From assembly GCA_008015235.1 (NCBI GenBank), contig SSFF01000033.1:1-52113 (forward strand): a stretch of DNA of 52,113 bases. The letters are read 5' to 3'. A program made the position numbers and the translations under genes. The DNA comes from Rhodoferax sp. Its GTDB lineage: Bacteria; Pseudomonadota; Gammaproteobacteria; Burkholderiales; Burkholderiaceae_C. Shown here one piece after another: positions 1 through 8,678 of the stretch (its first letter is position 1; each line of letters begins with the position of its first letter). The notes beneath the pieces are model-generated. The model searched no databases. It saw only the letters and a list, made by a program, of their open reading frames with translations, and was not told the DNA's origin.

Positions 1-79
1 GGTAATCCTTGCGCGCTTCTTGCACCAGCCGGACCGCGCGCTCTTTGACTTCCGGTGAATACTTGTTTGACTTGTTCAT
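1..79 (-). CDS. IS3-family transposase OrfA, N-terminal fragment (cut by window edge)
   Basis: Only the first 26 codons are present, starting at ATG 79-77 on the minus strand. The translation MNKSNKYSPEVKERAVRLVQ is typical of the helix-turn-helix OrfA protein of IS3-family elements, which binds the element ends and is joined to OrfB by programmed frameshifting. The rest, including any frameshift site, lies left of the window. The start codon sits about 50 bp inside the recognised element terminus, which supports the call. Confidence 0.8.
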   Translation of the reverse strand, partial: MNKSNKYSPEVKERAVRLVQEARKDY

Positions 80-129
80 GGCTCCATTCTCTCAGGTAAT
101 GGAGCCTCCTCAATTCCCGGGGCGATTCA
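1..129 (-). mobile_element. IS3-family insertion sequence, left end only
   Basis: One end of an insertion sequence that continues beyond the window. Read on the minus strand from 129, the terminus starts TGAATCGCCCCGGGAATTGA, which fits an IS3-family inverted repeat (TG start, CCCCGGG core). About 50 bp further in is the start codon of an OrfA-type transposase, the expected layout for the left end. The element interrupts a caspase-like gene whose 3' part resumes at 130. The other terminus and the target duplication lie outside the window, so the exact boundary is inferred from the terminus sequence alone. Confidence 0.75.
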
Positions 130-578
130 GTAGTGGTGCCAGTGGACTAATAAGTTCCAACGACATTTTGGAAAAAAGTAAGTCCATCAAGGCAATGAAG
201 CAATTGGTGATTTTGGATACTTGCCATGCAGGTGGGTTGGACAGCAAGTTGAGTGGACTCTATGACGCTCGAATGTCTGGATTGGCCAAGAACATGGGCC
301 TTCATTTATATGCCGCGGCTACAGCAACTGAGGTCGCTCTTGACGGCTTGGATTCAACTCGTAATAGCCTTTTTACCGCCAGTCTGCTTGAGGGTATGTC
401 AGGCCAGGCACTAGACCGTAACGCGGACGGTGCCATCAGCGTGATGGAGCTCGGTAGCTTTGCTAAACGGCGAACACCTGAAACTTCCCGCAAAACATAC
501 CCCGGCATTGTTCCGGCGAATCCAGTTATCCAGCATTTCGGAAGAGATGCAGTGTTGACCTTGCAAACAAGGCATTGA
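130..578 (+). pseudogene. Caspase-like (peptidase C14) gene, 3' fragment cut by the IS
   Basis: The open frame after the IS end encodes about 149 residues of a caspase-fold protease. It has the catalytic-cysteine motif LVILDTCHAGG near the start and, further on, an EF-hand-like loop DRNADGAISVMEL as seen in other bacterial caspases. The p20 half with the catalytic-histidine (SGHG) motif is missing, so the 5' part must lie beyond the insertion element. The frame stays open across the IS end, but that upstream stretch is insertion-sequence DNA and not protease. The stop codon overlaps the start region of the cell-wall hydrolase gene, so the two were probably one transcription unit. The first ATG after the IS (195) would give a product without the histidine, very likely inactive. 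Confidence 0.8.
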
Positions 579-3500
579 TAGAACATCACACCATGGACAT
601 GACAATAGCTACTGAGGGCTGCCTTTTGAGCAGACTGACAAAAATCATCAATAAACCATTCCAGGTATTGAAGCTGACACAGCGGAACTGGGCACTGGGA
701 TTAATCTTTGCAGTCGGAGCAACGACAACATTCGCTCAGCAAAATCTCAATCCCGACCCCACTGAGAGATGGAAAACCTGGCAAAACGCCGGGGATGCGA
801 CTGTGATGACACCTCAGCTGCGAGATGGGAATGTCTTTCGTCTCACACCAGCGGAGATCATTTATTACGCGGGAGTTGAGAACAAGGTCAATCCTGTGTT
901 GCTTCTAGTAAAGCTCCAGCATGAGCAAGGGTTGTTAGCCAGTCCGTCGTCCGACCCAATCAGTCTTCAACGACGTTTGGACAGAGCGGCCGGTTTTGGG
1001 ATATTCGACAGTGACCCGGAACACACCAAATGGACAGGCTTTTACCCGCAATTGGTGGCAGCCTCCTACCAATTTGGCGCTTTGTGGCGGAAGTCTTATG
1101 CAACTAGCGCACAAGCCATAAAGAGCTATTCCAGCGACCCCGCTGCAGGACAGAAGGTTGCGGCGATTTATCAGAATTACGCACAGCGGATGAATGCGAT
1201 TGCGGGAAAACGCTATTCACTCACCCCCGGAGGCTGGGGACATGTGGACGATTTTCAGGATGTCGGTCCAGTGCAAATTCAGAAGTTTCTTGAAGAGTTT
1301 CCAGGGAACCTCAAGAACACTAAGCTTTTTGGATCTCCCTCAGTTTCGGATGGGGCAAAAGTAGTCAATCAGCCCGCCATCCCGGCACAACTTTCAAAGG
1401 GAGCGCGTTTGACTTTTGCGGTCAAGACCGACAAGCCTGCTGATCAAGTTCGAATTAGCTTTCAGAATCCATCTGCAGAGGTGACCTTGGCTGGTGCAGG
1501 TACAAGTTGGACATTTGATAAAGCCATTGAGACCCCAGGTAGCCGCCCTTGGACGATAAGTGTGATGACCGGGGGGAAGGTTAGTGACGACCGTATCCGG
1601 GGCACGCTGGAGGTAGTTGCTGGACCAGCTCCCATTCCAGCGCCAGGAACTGGCACCAGCAATCGCACGGTGCCGGTGCCAGTACCCGCAGTCCCAATGA
1701 TTGTTGGACCAGTGGAGGCGCCTGCGACTATCAATGTGAATGAAGAGATGAAGCTCCGGGTACGGACAACTACGAGTGCAAATAGAGTTAGCATTGATTT
1801 TGGACCTGGGCTGGTTTTTGAGTTGACTCCGGACGTTGCAAGAACAACTTGGATGTGGGAAAAAGCTCTCACTCAACCGGGCAAACGGGAATTCGTAGTG
1901 CGAAGCTACGGGGCAGCTCAAAATACTCCAAGCGACCAGCGCAACGGGGTGGTCTTAGTCGTAGACCAAAACTCGCCTTCTTCAGTAGCGCACCCTTTAC
2001 CGAATCGACAGATTGCACGAGTTCTCGCTGATCCGGGTTACGGGTATGTCTTTAAGTCAGAGCACACAGGATTGGACTTGATGGCTCCAGTTGGCACTGA
2101 AGTGAAGTCGATGTGCGATGGCGTCGTCGCTGGAAATTACACTGGCAAAGATGTAGTAAATGCTTTTCTCATAGTTAAGCACAGCTGCGGGAATCAACAG
2201 GTTTATGGCTACTATGGACACATCAGTAGCTCACTAGCATCTGGTAGCAAGGTGGTTGCAGGACAAGTGGTTGGTAACGTTCGGCAGTACGGTAGTAACA
2301 ATCACCACCTTCACTTTGGCATCAATTCGAGTCTTCTTAGTCGTGGTTGGGGACGAGCGCCTCTTGGTACGACTAGGCAAGCAATGTTGGCCGCCGGTTG
2401 GTTGGACCCTTTGGAGTTTCTTAAAGGTAAACCAGGGTTTAGCGATACCAAGGTAGATCCCTATTTGATTCCAGCCAATGAACGCGTTTCAAGAGAGCAA
2501 TTTGGAATTAGCCTGCTCGACGCTGTTCCTGCAGTCGGACAACGGTATCAAGGTAGCCCAGAGCAGAGGTTGCGAAGTGCTGGACTGATTCAATCTGAAT
2601 ATAGAGGTGCTGACCCCATCATTCGAAGTGATGCTGTACGCATGACCTATAGGTTCCTCAACGGACAGGTGAATCTTCCACAGAAGCTGGCGGGAAAACC
2701 TCAGGATCGGTTCAATCTCGATGGAGACCTAGATGACGATGCCGAGCTCCGAAATCAGTCGAATGCTTTGGCAGCTCTTGGGATTTTTTCCGGCGTACAG
2801 AACGGAACAATCTACGAGTTGGAGCCAGCAAGACAACTCTCCCGTGCAGAGCAAGCTACCCTCGTTGATAGGTCTCGCGCTGTTCTAGGTAATGCGACGA
2901 CACCTGCCCCAGTTGCTGGCCCCAAAGCAGTTAATGTTTCAAACATTCCAGCCGCCATTGAGCAGAACAGCCGGTTGGTCTTCAATGTGATGACGGACAA
3001 GCCTGCCTCGAAAGTCACAATTGTTTTTCAGAATCCCGATGCTGAGGCGCCATTGAATGGGAATGGCGTTAACTTCTCTTTCGATAGGGACATCAATACT
3101 GCCGGCACACGACCTTGGAGAATCAGGGTGTATGACAGCAACAATCAGCTAAGCGATGAACATTTGTCAGGCTCACTTGTTGTCAAACCGGCTGCGGTTG
3201 CAGGCCCAGTGTTACAACCTTGGCAACAGGCAGCCCTGAATTTCGTATCACCATACCTGGATGGTCGACAAAAATGGACCGAATGCTGGGATGCCGGTAG
3301 TGGTCGCAAAGGTACTTTTTGCTATCGATTCGCTCGCCAGGCAGTAGGCTTGGCTCCAATGGGTTCAGCAATTGATGCTTTTGAAGCGTTGTTAGACCAA
3401 GGTCGTGCGAGTACCTCTGGATTTGAGTCGGCACCGGTTGGGTCGTTGATTTTCTATCGCATTGGTACATATGGCCATGTCGCCGTCAAAGTTTCCGCAA

Positions 3501-5131
3501 CTGAAGTTGCAGGTCACGGTAATGAATTGGCCTTTACTAGTAGCTGTCCTCCGATAACAAAGATGGCGAACTCGAGCCTGGCTGCGCGCGCTCCATACGC
3601 AGGGTTCTATGCACCAGGAAGTGGCGCTGTAACACTTGATCCGAACGTAATTGCAGCACCGCAGCGAGTTACTCGACAAGACTTCGTTGCTTTGCTTAAG
3701 GCTCAAATTCGAGATCCGAAGTTATCAGCTAGCTTTGCCAATCCATTGACAGAGCCACTTCGGGCGATAACTCGCGGTGAGGCTGCTTTGTTCCTGGGAC
3801 GCGCATTGGTTTCGCTGCCCCCTCAATTGCCGGCGGCTACGCATGCGCCGTTAAGTTTCAATGATGCTGGTGGCGGCGAGATGGCCCAAATGCTGGGTGA
3901 ATTGTCTTCTCGAGATATTGTTAAGGGCCAGTCCAACGAGTTGGCAGGAGGGCTTAACTTTTTTCCTCTGAGACAACTTTCTCGCTCCGAAGCTGAAATC
4001 ATGATTGCTAGAGCGGCTAGCGACCTTAATTCAAAGCTGTCACAAGCCGCGACACCACCGGTCGTACCAGCACAAATAACGGGTGTGCAGCCGCAGGGAG
4101 CAGTCACACTCAACACACCAGCGATGTTCGTGTTCCAGGGTCAAAACCTGACACCGGAAGTGCGAGTGACAGTGTCCAACTGTGATAACCCACAAAGCCA
4201 GTTGGTCGGGAACAACCAGATTCAGCATCGCTGTACCCCCAGGGTGGCTGGGCCACAGCCTGCGGGTTGGAAGGCAAATACCAATGACGCAATGCGTAAC
4301 GTGGGGACCATCAACGTTGCGGCACCGGTCGTACCAGCACAAATAACGGGTGTTCAGCCGCAGGGAGCAGTCACACTCAACACACCAGCGATGTTCGTGT
4401 TCCAGGGTCAAAACCTGACACCGGAAGTGCGAGTGACAGTGTCCAACTGTGATAACCCACAAAGCCAGTTGGTCGGGAACAACCAGATTCAGCATCGCTG
4501 TACCCCCAGGGTGGCTGGACCACAGCCTGCGGGTTGGAAGGCAGACGCGAATGACGCAATGCGCAACGTGGGGACCATCAACGTTGCTGCACCGGTCTTA
4601 CCAGCACAGATAACGGGTGTTCAGCAGCAGGGCACAGTCACACTCAACTCACCTGCGATGTTCGTGTTCCAGGGTCAAAACCTGACACCGGAAGTGCGAG
4701 TGACAGTGTCCAACTGCGATAACCCACAAAGCCAGTTGGTCGGGAACAACCAGATCCAGCATCGTTGTACCCCCAGGGTGGCTGGACCACAGCCTGCGGG
4801 TTGGAAGGTAAACGCCAATGACTCGCTGCGCAATGTTGGAAATGTCAATGTCGCAGCACCGCAAACGATGCCTCCGCGGATTTCAAATGCCACGGTCAAT
4901 CCCGCTGGTAAGCCCATCATTTCTTTTGATGTGCAACCAAATGCTGCAAGAGCTACTGCATCAGTGAAGGGAAGGACATTCCAATTCAACTGTTCCACAG
5001 GAACAAGAGTAGTTTGCCAAACCACAGGAGCGTGGCCGCCAAGCCTCAAAGGAAATTTTGTTGCGGTTGTCCAAGCGTTTGATGCTGCAGGAAAGGCCTC
5101 CACTGAGACTTCTGTCCCTTTCGTTAGATAA
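575..5131 (+). CDS. Giant exported multidomain peptidoglycan hydrolase (lysozyme-like/M23/CHAP-like, SLH-like, Ig-like)
   Basis: 1518 residues if the TTG at 575, overlapping the previous stop, is used; ATG 593 or 599 are alternatives. A hydrophobic export segment at 38-54 ends in TFA-QQ. Domains seen: lysozyme/glucosaminidase-like (about 88-235); Ig-like (262-350 and 380-465); M23 metallopeptidase (475-615) with H497, D501, H549 and H578-x-H580, all zinc/catalytic positions intact; SLH-like (625-772); Ig-like (787-872); CHAP/NlpC-like (880-1013) with candidate C916 and H968; SLH-like (1032-1155); three 89-residue repeats (1164-1430); a C-terminal Ig-like domain. Cleavage of glycan and peptide bonds is expected, in periplasm or outside. 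The lysozyme and CHAP calls rest on motif resemblance, the M23 call on complete motifs. The next exported-protein genes follow closely on the same strand. Confidence 0.8.
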   Translation: MIEHHTMDMTIATEGCLLSRLTKIINKPFQVLKLTQRNWALGLIFAVGATTTFAQQNLNPDPTERWKTWQNAGDATVMTPQLRDGNVFRLTPAEIIYYAGVENKVNPVLLLVKLQHEQGLLASPSSDPISLQRRLDRAAGFGIFDSDPEHTKWTGFYPQLVAASYQFGALWRKSYATSAQAIKSYSSDPAAGQKVAAIYQNYAQRMNAIAGKRYSLTPGGWGHVDDFQDVGPVQIQKFLEEFPGNLKNTKLFGSPSVSDGAKVVNQPAIPAQLSKGARLTFAVKTDKPADQVRISFQNPSAEVTLAGAGTSWTFDKAIETPGSRPWTISVMTGGKVSDDRIRGTLEVVAGPAPIPAPGTGTSNRTVPVPVPAVPMIVGPVEAPATINVNEEMKLRVRTTTSANRVSIDFGPGLVFELTPDVARTTWMWEKALTQPGKREFVVRSYGAAQNTPSDQRNGVVLVVDQNSPSSVAHPLPNRQIARVLADPGYGYVFKSEHTGLDLMAPVGTEVKSMCDGVVAGNYTGKDVVNAFLIVKHSCGNQQVYGYYGHISSSLASGSKVVAGQVVGNVRQYGSNNHHLHFGINSSLLSRGWGRAPLGTTRQAMLAAGWLDPLEFLKGKPGFSDTKVDPYLIPANERVSREQFGISLLDAVPAVGQRYQGSPEQRLRSAGLIQSEYRGADPIIRSDAVRMTYRFLNGQVNLPQKLAGKPQDRFNLDGDLDDDAELRNQSNALAALGIFSGVQNGTIYELEPARQLSRAEQATLVDRSRAVLGNATTPAPVAGPKAVNVSNIPAAIEQNSRLVFNVMTDKPASKVTIVFQNPDAEAPLNGNGVNFSFDRDINTAGTRPWRIRVYDSNNQLSDEHLSGSLVVKPAAVAGPVLQPWQQAALNFVSPYLDGRQKWTECWDAGSGRKGTFCYRFARQAVGLAPMGSAIDAFEALLDQGRASTSGFESAPVGSLIFYRIGTYGHVAVKVSATEVAGHGNELAFTSSCPPITKMANSSLAARAPYAGFYAPGSGAVTLDPNVIAAPQRVTRQDFVALLKAQIRDPKLSASFANPLTEPLRAITRGEAALFLGRALVSLPPQLPAATHAPLSFNDAGGGEMAQMLGELSSRDIVKGQSNELAGGLNFFPLRQLSRSEAEIMIARAASDLNSKLSQAATPPVVPAQITGVQPQGAVTLNTPAMFVFQGQNLTPEVRVTVSNCDNPQSQLVGNNQIQHRCTPRVAGPQPAGWKANTNDAMRNVGTINVAAPVVPAQITGVQPQGAVTLNTPAMFVFQGQNLTPEVRVTVSNCDNPQSQLVGNNQIQHRCTPRVAGPQPAGWKADANDAMRNVGTINVAAPVLPAQITGVQQQGTVTLNSPAMFVFQGQNLTPEVRVTVSNCDNPQSQLVGNNQIQHRCTPRVAGPQPAGWKVNANDSLRNVGNVNVAAPQTMPPRISNATVNPAGKPIISFDVQPNAARATASVKGRTFQFNCSTGTRVVCQTTGAWPPSLKGNFVAVVQAFDAAGKASTETSVPFVR
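4064..4864 (+). repeat. Three tandem 267-bp in-frame repeats
   Basis: Units start at 4064, 4331 and 4598, each exactly 267 bp (89 codons). Units 1 and 2 are almost identical at nucleotide level, and unit 3 carries more changes near its ends. Each encodes a beta-rich module beginning PAQITGVQ, with two conserved cysteines (SNCDNP and HRCTPR) that could form a disulfide. Keeping the reading frame means copy number can change without breaking the protein. Confidence 0.95.
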
Positions 5132-5173
5132 GCCAATCTTCCGCAAACGATATCACCCCCATAGGATCAAATC

Positions 5174-6148
5174 ATGCCTAGCATTAATTCTGCTGTAGTT
5201 CGTAAAGTTGGAGTTGCCGTAGTTGCTGGTGCACTTGTTGCCGGCACAACCCATGCACAGTGGGAGATGTATCAGACCCCTCAGCCTTCTTTTTTTGAAC
5301 GGTATATCCTCCCCGCAGTGGGTGCTGGCGTAGGTGGAATTTTTGGAAATTTGATTGTCGCAGTTGGTAGCAAACTTATTTCTGCGGTCACTAATAGGTT
5401 GGAACAAGGGGCTAACCCATCTGCGGTCCAGGCCCCACCGCAATACAACTTGCCTGCAAATGCTGTTCAGGCAACTAATGCGGTGTACATACCTCCTCCA
5501 CCTCCCGTTCCTAGTCAGGTCGGCATGGTTACTGGTGTCATGTATGCAATCGATAGGTTGGGCCCTGATTACAGCGTTAGAGAAACCATCATCCCGCAAT
5601 TGGGTGTCTCACCGGTATTCCAGTCACGTGAAAAATTTGCTATCCGATACACAAGTAACTTGCCTGGTGTTGTGGTCATCATGAATGTTGATTCAATTCA
5701 AAAGACAAGTTACCTGGGGACCTTCGTTGTACAGCCAGGTGCTGAGATGCGATTCCCTCAGCAACGAGACAAAGGCATGGTCTTAGATGACATCACGGGC
5801 CTTGAAACGTATCAGATGCTATTTATGGCCTGCCTTCCCACGCAGATGCTGAACCAACCCGATGTGGCAGCATTGCGTGGTCAGATTCCTGATTGCGGAA
5901 GCACTTCGCAGGCAGAACAGAATGTTCTGTATGCGCAAAAAGGACGACGAGCAAAAGGAACTTACAACGAAGTAATGCAACAGCCTGACGGTACCCGCAA
6001 TGTTGTACTTTCAGCCGCACCTTACGAAAAGGGTGATGTCACCACCACTACTTTCACAATCAATCATGTTCCTGCAGGTGGGCAATCAAACCAACAGTGG
6101 CAAGCTACACCTCAGGTTCAGCAGCAGAGCGTTTCCGGTCAGTTGTAG
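5174..6148 (+). CDS. Exported/membrane protein with DUF4384-like domain
   Basis: 324 residues. Residues 10-28 form an export segment ending in THAQ. A second hydrophobic glycine-rich stretch follows (about 44-70, with AVGAGVGGIFGN resembling a glycine zipper). After a proline-rich linker (PPPPPVP), residues about 145-230 resemble the beta-rich DUF4384 domain (pattern xFAIRYTSNLPGVVVIMNVD), the domain found in the caspase encoded 12 bp downstream. The C-terminus is glutamine-rich and low-complexity. The function is unknown; a membrane partner or scaffold of the caspase is an inference from the shared domain and gene order. The gene starts 42 bp after the hydrolase stop, with only a weak AGGATC ribosome site. 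Confidence 0.65.
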   Translation: MPSINSAVVRKVGVAVVAGALVAGTTHAQWEMYQTPQPSFFERYILPAVGAGVGGIFGNLIVAVGSKLISAVTNRLEQGANPSAVQAPPQYNLPANAVQATNAVYIPPPPPVPSQVGMVTGVMYAIDRLGPDYSVRETIIPQLGVSPVFQSREKFAIRYTSNLPGVVVIMNVDSIQKTSYLGTFVVQPGAEMRFPQQRDKGMVLDDITGLETYQMLFMACLPTQMLNQPDVAALRGQIPDCGSTSQAEQNVLYAQKGRRAKGTYNEVMQQPDGTRNVVLSAAPYEKGDVTTTTFTINHVPAGGQSNQQWQATPQVQQQSVSGQL

Positions 6149-6160
6149 TCTGATAAGAGT

Positions 6161-7678
6161 ATGAACTGGTACATCAAATTCTCTGCATTTGCGATTGTCT
6201 GTCTGCAGGCGCTCTCGGTACAAGCTGCAGATCATGTGCTTCTAATAACTTTGGACCACTATGACCCTGCCTCAGGGCTTTCGCAGCTAGATGGAGTACC
6301 GGTCGACCGTCGCAGTGCATTGCAGATAGCTTCACGACTTGGGATATCAACGAGCCAAGTTGTCGATATCAAGAATGAGCAGGCGACGCTCTCTGGTATA
6401 CGGATTGCATTGGAGAACCTTGCTAAGAAGGTTCAGGCAAATGACCAAGTGTTTGTATATTACTCTGGGCACGGTGGAACAAAACTTCAGGCAGGGACAT
6501 GTCAGTCGTCTCTAGTTACGTATAACAACGAAGATCTTCTTTCAGAGGAGTTTTTTGAGCGATTGGCAAAAGTGCGAATGCAACTGCCCAAACGGATGTT
6601 CGTAATGCTGGATGCTTGTCATTCAGGACAGTTTGCAAACGTTGCAAAAGGCGCAACTTCAATTCGTGCCAAGTTTCGACAAGCAAAGTCTGACACCATG
6701 GCACAGTGCAATGCACCGGTCAATTTTGTGAAAGAAGGATTTGAACGCGTAGATAAATCTGCTCGCCTGGCCAAGGGTACGCAGAATGAGGCTCTCTCAA
6801 GTCAATTCGTACTTCTTTCGGCCGCCAAGGACAATGAGGTTGCTTGGGATGGGGAGCGAGGGGGGGCTGCTACGGATGCAGTCTTACGCTGCTTGGACGA
6901 CGGTAAGCTAGCCTCCCTTGAAGGCAATGGATTCTTATCGACCGAGGCATTGCGCCAATGTGCACAGAGACGCATTGATATTGAGTTTCCGGTGCAACAG
7001 CGCCAACACCTAGTTGCCAGTGGTCAATCGACTGCACCGCTGATTGCCGCGCCAACAGCCACCAGCTCAGGAACTTCTAGCGCAGCAAGCACGCTTGAAG
7101 CGCTGGCAGGTAACAGTGACCCTAGCTGGCAAGTGCGTGCCGAGCCCTATGTTGGTCAAGTTCGGCGCGAGGATGTGAGCAAACCATTTCAATGGGCAAA
7201 CAAAGCACGAATTCGGATTGGTAGCAATGAGCGTTTGCAGCTTTCGGTGCTCACACCAAGGGATGGCTACCTGTACTTAGTCTACGCCTCTCGGGACAGC
7301 AATCAATTTGCCTTGTTGTATCCCACTGATCGCCAAGACTCTTTCGTCCGTGCCAATCAAACGCCGTTAACCATTCATCGTCGTTGGCCAGCCCAGGGAA
7401 ATAACGGGGCTCCAGAGCAGGACACGATACTGGCGATAGTTTCTGAGCAGCCGTGGCCAGACTTGCACGAGTATTTGCAGGGAGCCTCTCAACCGGCGAC
7501 GGAATGGTTAAGTCAGCGGCTTGCACAATCTTCTAGTACCCCGTGTGCTTCTTTCGGATCAGACTCTGGGCAATGTCGCCGTTCCCCGGGAAAGTCGTTG
7601 GGTGCTGGTGAGTCAACAGAGCCCCCGGTGCAAGGGCGACGCTACGGTGTGGCTAAGGTGTTAGTTGATGAGTATTGA
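6161..7678 (+). CDS. Secreted caspase-like protease with C-terminal DUF4384 domain
   Basis: 505 residues with a signal peptide (1-22, ending VQA-AD). The caspase (C14) domain covers about 24-290. The catalytic pair is present: H104 in YYSGHGG and C153 in MLDACHSGQ. The linker is rich in Ala, Ser and Thr. Residues about 340-440 match the DUF4384 pattern (RLQLSVLTPRDGYLYLVYAS ... TILAIVSEQPW), a beta domain often coupled to bacterial caspases. Bacterial enzymes of this type usually cleave after basic residues; the substrate here is unknown. It is the last gene of the plus-strand cluster, 12 bp after the DUF4384-like gene, and the second caspase of the locus: the first is broken by the IS. An exported location sets it apart from cytoplasmic defence caspases. 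Confidence 0.85.
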   Translation: MNWYIKFSAFAIVCLQALSVQAADHVLLITLDHYDPASGLSQLDGVPVDRRSALQIASRLGISTSQVVDIKNEQATLSGIRIALENLAKKVQANDQVFVYYSGHGGTKLQAGTCQSSLVTYNNEDLLSEEFFERLAKVRMQLPKRMFVMLDACHSGQFANVAKGATSIRAKFRQAKSDTMAQCNAPVNFVKEGFERVDKSARLAKGTQNEALSSQFVLLSAAKDNEVAWDGERGGAATDAVLRCLDDGKLASLEGNGFLSTEALRQCAQRRIDIEFPVQQRQHLVASGQSTAPLIAAPTATSSGTSSAASTLEALAGNSDPSWQVRAEPYVGQVRREDVSKPFQWANKARIRIGSNERLQLSVLTPRDGYLYLVYASRDSNQFALLYPTDRQDSFVRANQTPLTIHRRWPAQGNNGAPEQDTILAIVSEQPWPDLHEYLQGASQPATEWLSQRLAQSSSTPCASFGSDSGQCRRSPGKSLGAGESTEPPVQGRRYGVAKVLVDEY

Positions 7679-7742
7679 GCTCACAACTGACATACCAGGT
7701 AGGCGCTCAATCGACGACACATCTAGATCGCCTCCAAAATAC

Positions 7743-8633
7743 CTACTGGGTGTAAATAGCCAGCCGGCGTACGAAATGTAGCGGTGCCAGTACTGCCACT
7801 CTCCACGGTTCTCCATGGGAAAGTCCAAGCCTGAACTCGCCATAGAAACCTTCATAGCGCCAATGAGGGAAGGCGATTTTGGTGGAAGACTGCTTGACGC
7901 CTATGCCGCGTGACTCTGAATCCCACCTATCACGAATCCCGTGACTGTTAATCGGAGCGGTAAGTCCTTGCGCATTGGTTCGCCAAACTATCGCCTCGGC
8001 CTCATCCACGGACTCGTGAGAACCTGAAGACGACCACCAAGGCGTGTTGAAGACTCGTGCAATCCGTTGGGCAATGCTGTCAACAATTGCCATATCCACT
8101 GCTGCTGGCGTGTAGCCTGCATTCGGTTCGTGGAGTGATTGCCAGATGGACTCAGGCATGCAAACCAGTTGTTGGCACGAAATCCGCATTACACCTTGGT
8201 ATAGCGGGATTTCCCGCAGTGGAGCTGCACTGTCACGCACTCGTTGCTCCAGTTGTTCTTGTTGAGCAGGAGAGTTTGTTGGGGAGACCATACTTGTGGC
8301 GTAGTCACGCCAGGCTTTGCGAAGCTGGCTCTCTTGCAACAATTGTCCTAAGGCCAACTGGTGCTCCTCCACTGAACTTGGCCATCGCATCGTCCGCACG
8401 GCGCTCAAGATACTGTCCGCGGAATCAGTTGCAGCAAAAGCCTTCTCGTAAATTGAGCACATCGCCGACCACAGGGGGAGGTAAATGCGCTCTGCTGCAG
8501 CAAAGTGGCGTTGTTGCCAAAGCTCGGCCCCAGGCATTTCTTGCTCAATTGCCTGCAGTTGCGACTCCGCTTCCAAGCTGAAAAGCTCGGGCGAATCTGC
8601 TTGGAACACTGCCGAACTTTGGGAGGAGGGCAT
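7743..8633 (-). CDS. Unrecognised protein downstream of the MORN/DUF1566 gene
   Basis: 296 residues and no family I recognise. The N-terminal two thirds look helical and Glu/Gln-rich, and no signal peptide or membrane segment is evident. The C-terminal part is richer in aromatic and beta-forming residues. It starts 45 bp after the stop of the MORN/DUF1566 gene on the same strand, so the two are probably co-transcribed. It converges on the caspase gene, with 64 bp between the two stops. Around 7850 all three minus-strand frames look protein-like, so the true C-terminus is uncertain. Confidence 0.6.
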   Translation of the reverse strand: MPSSQSSAVFQADSPELFSLEAESQLQAIEQEMPGAELWQQRHFAAAERIYLPLWSAMCSIYEKAFAATDSADSILSAVRTMRWPSSVEEHQLALGQLLQESQLRKAWRDYATSMVSPTNSPAQQEQLEQRVRDSAAPLREIPLYQGVMRISCQQLVCMPESIWQSLHEPNAGYTPAAVDMAIVDSIAQRIARVFNTPWWSSSGSHESVDEAEAIVWRTNAQGLTAPINSHGIRDRWDSESRGIGVKQSSTKIAFPHWRYEGFYGEFRLGLSHGEPWRVAVLAPLHFVRRLAIYTQ

Positions 8634-8678
8634 GCCGATGGGACTAACTAATGGAGTTGGTCTGCACGCTCAAGTAGG

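Noticed and set aside
7661..7855. Alternative aromatic-rich C-terminus for the gene at 7743-8633, suggesting a frameshift
   Set aside because: All three minus-strand frames read as plausible protein in this stretch and there is no family to compare with, so a frameshift cannot be claimed.
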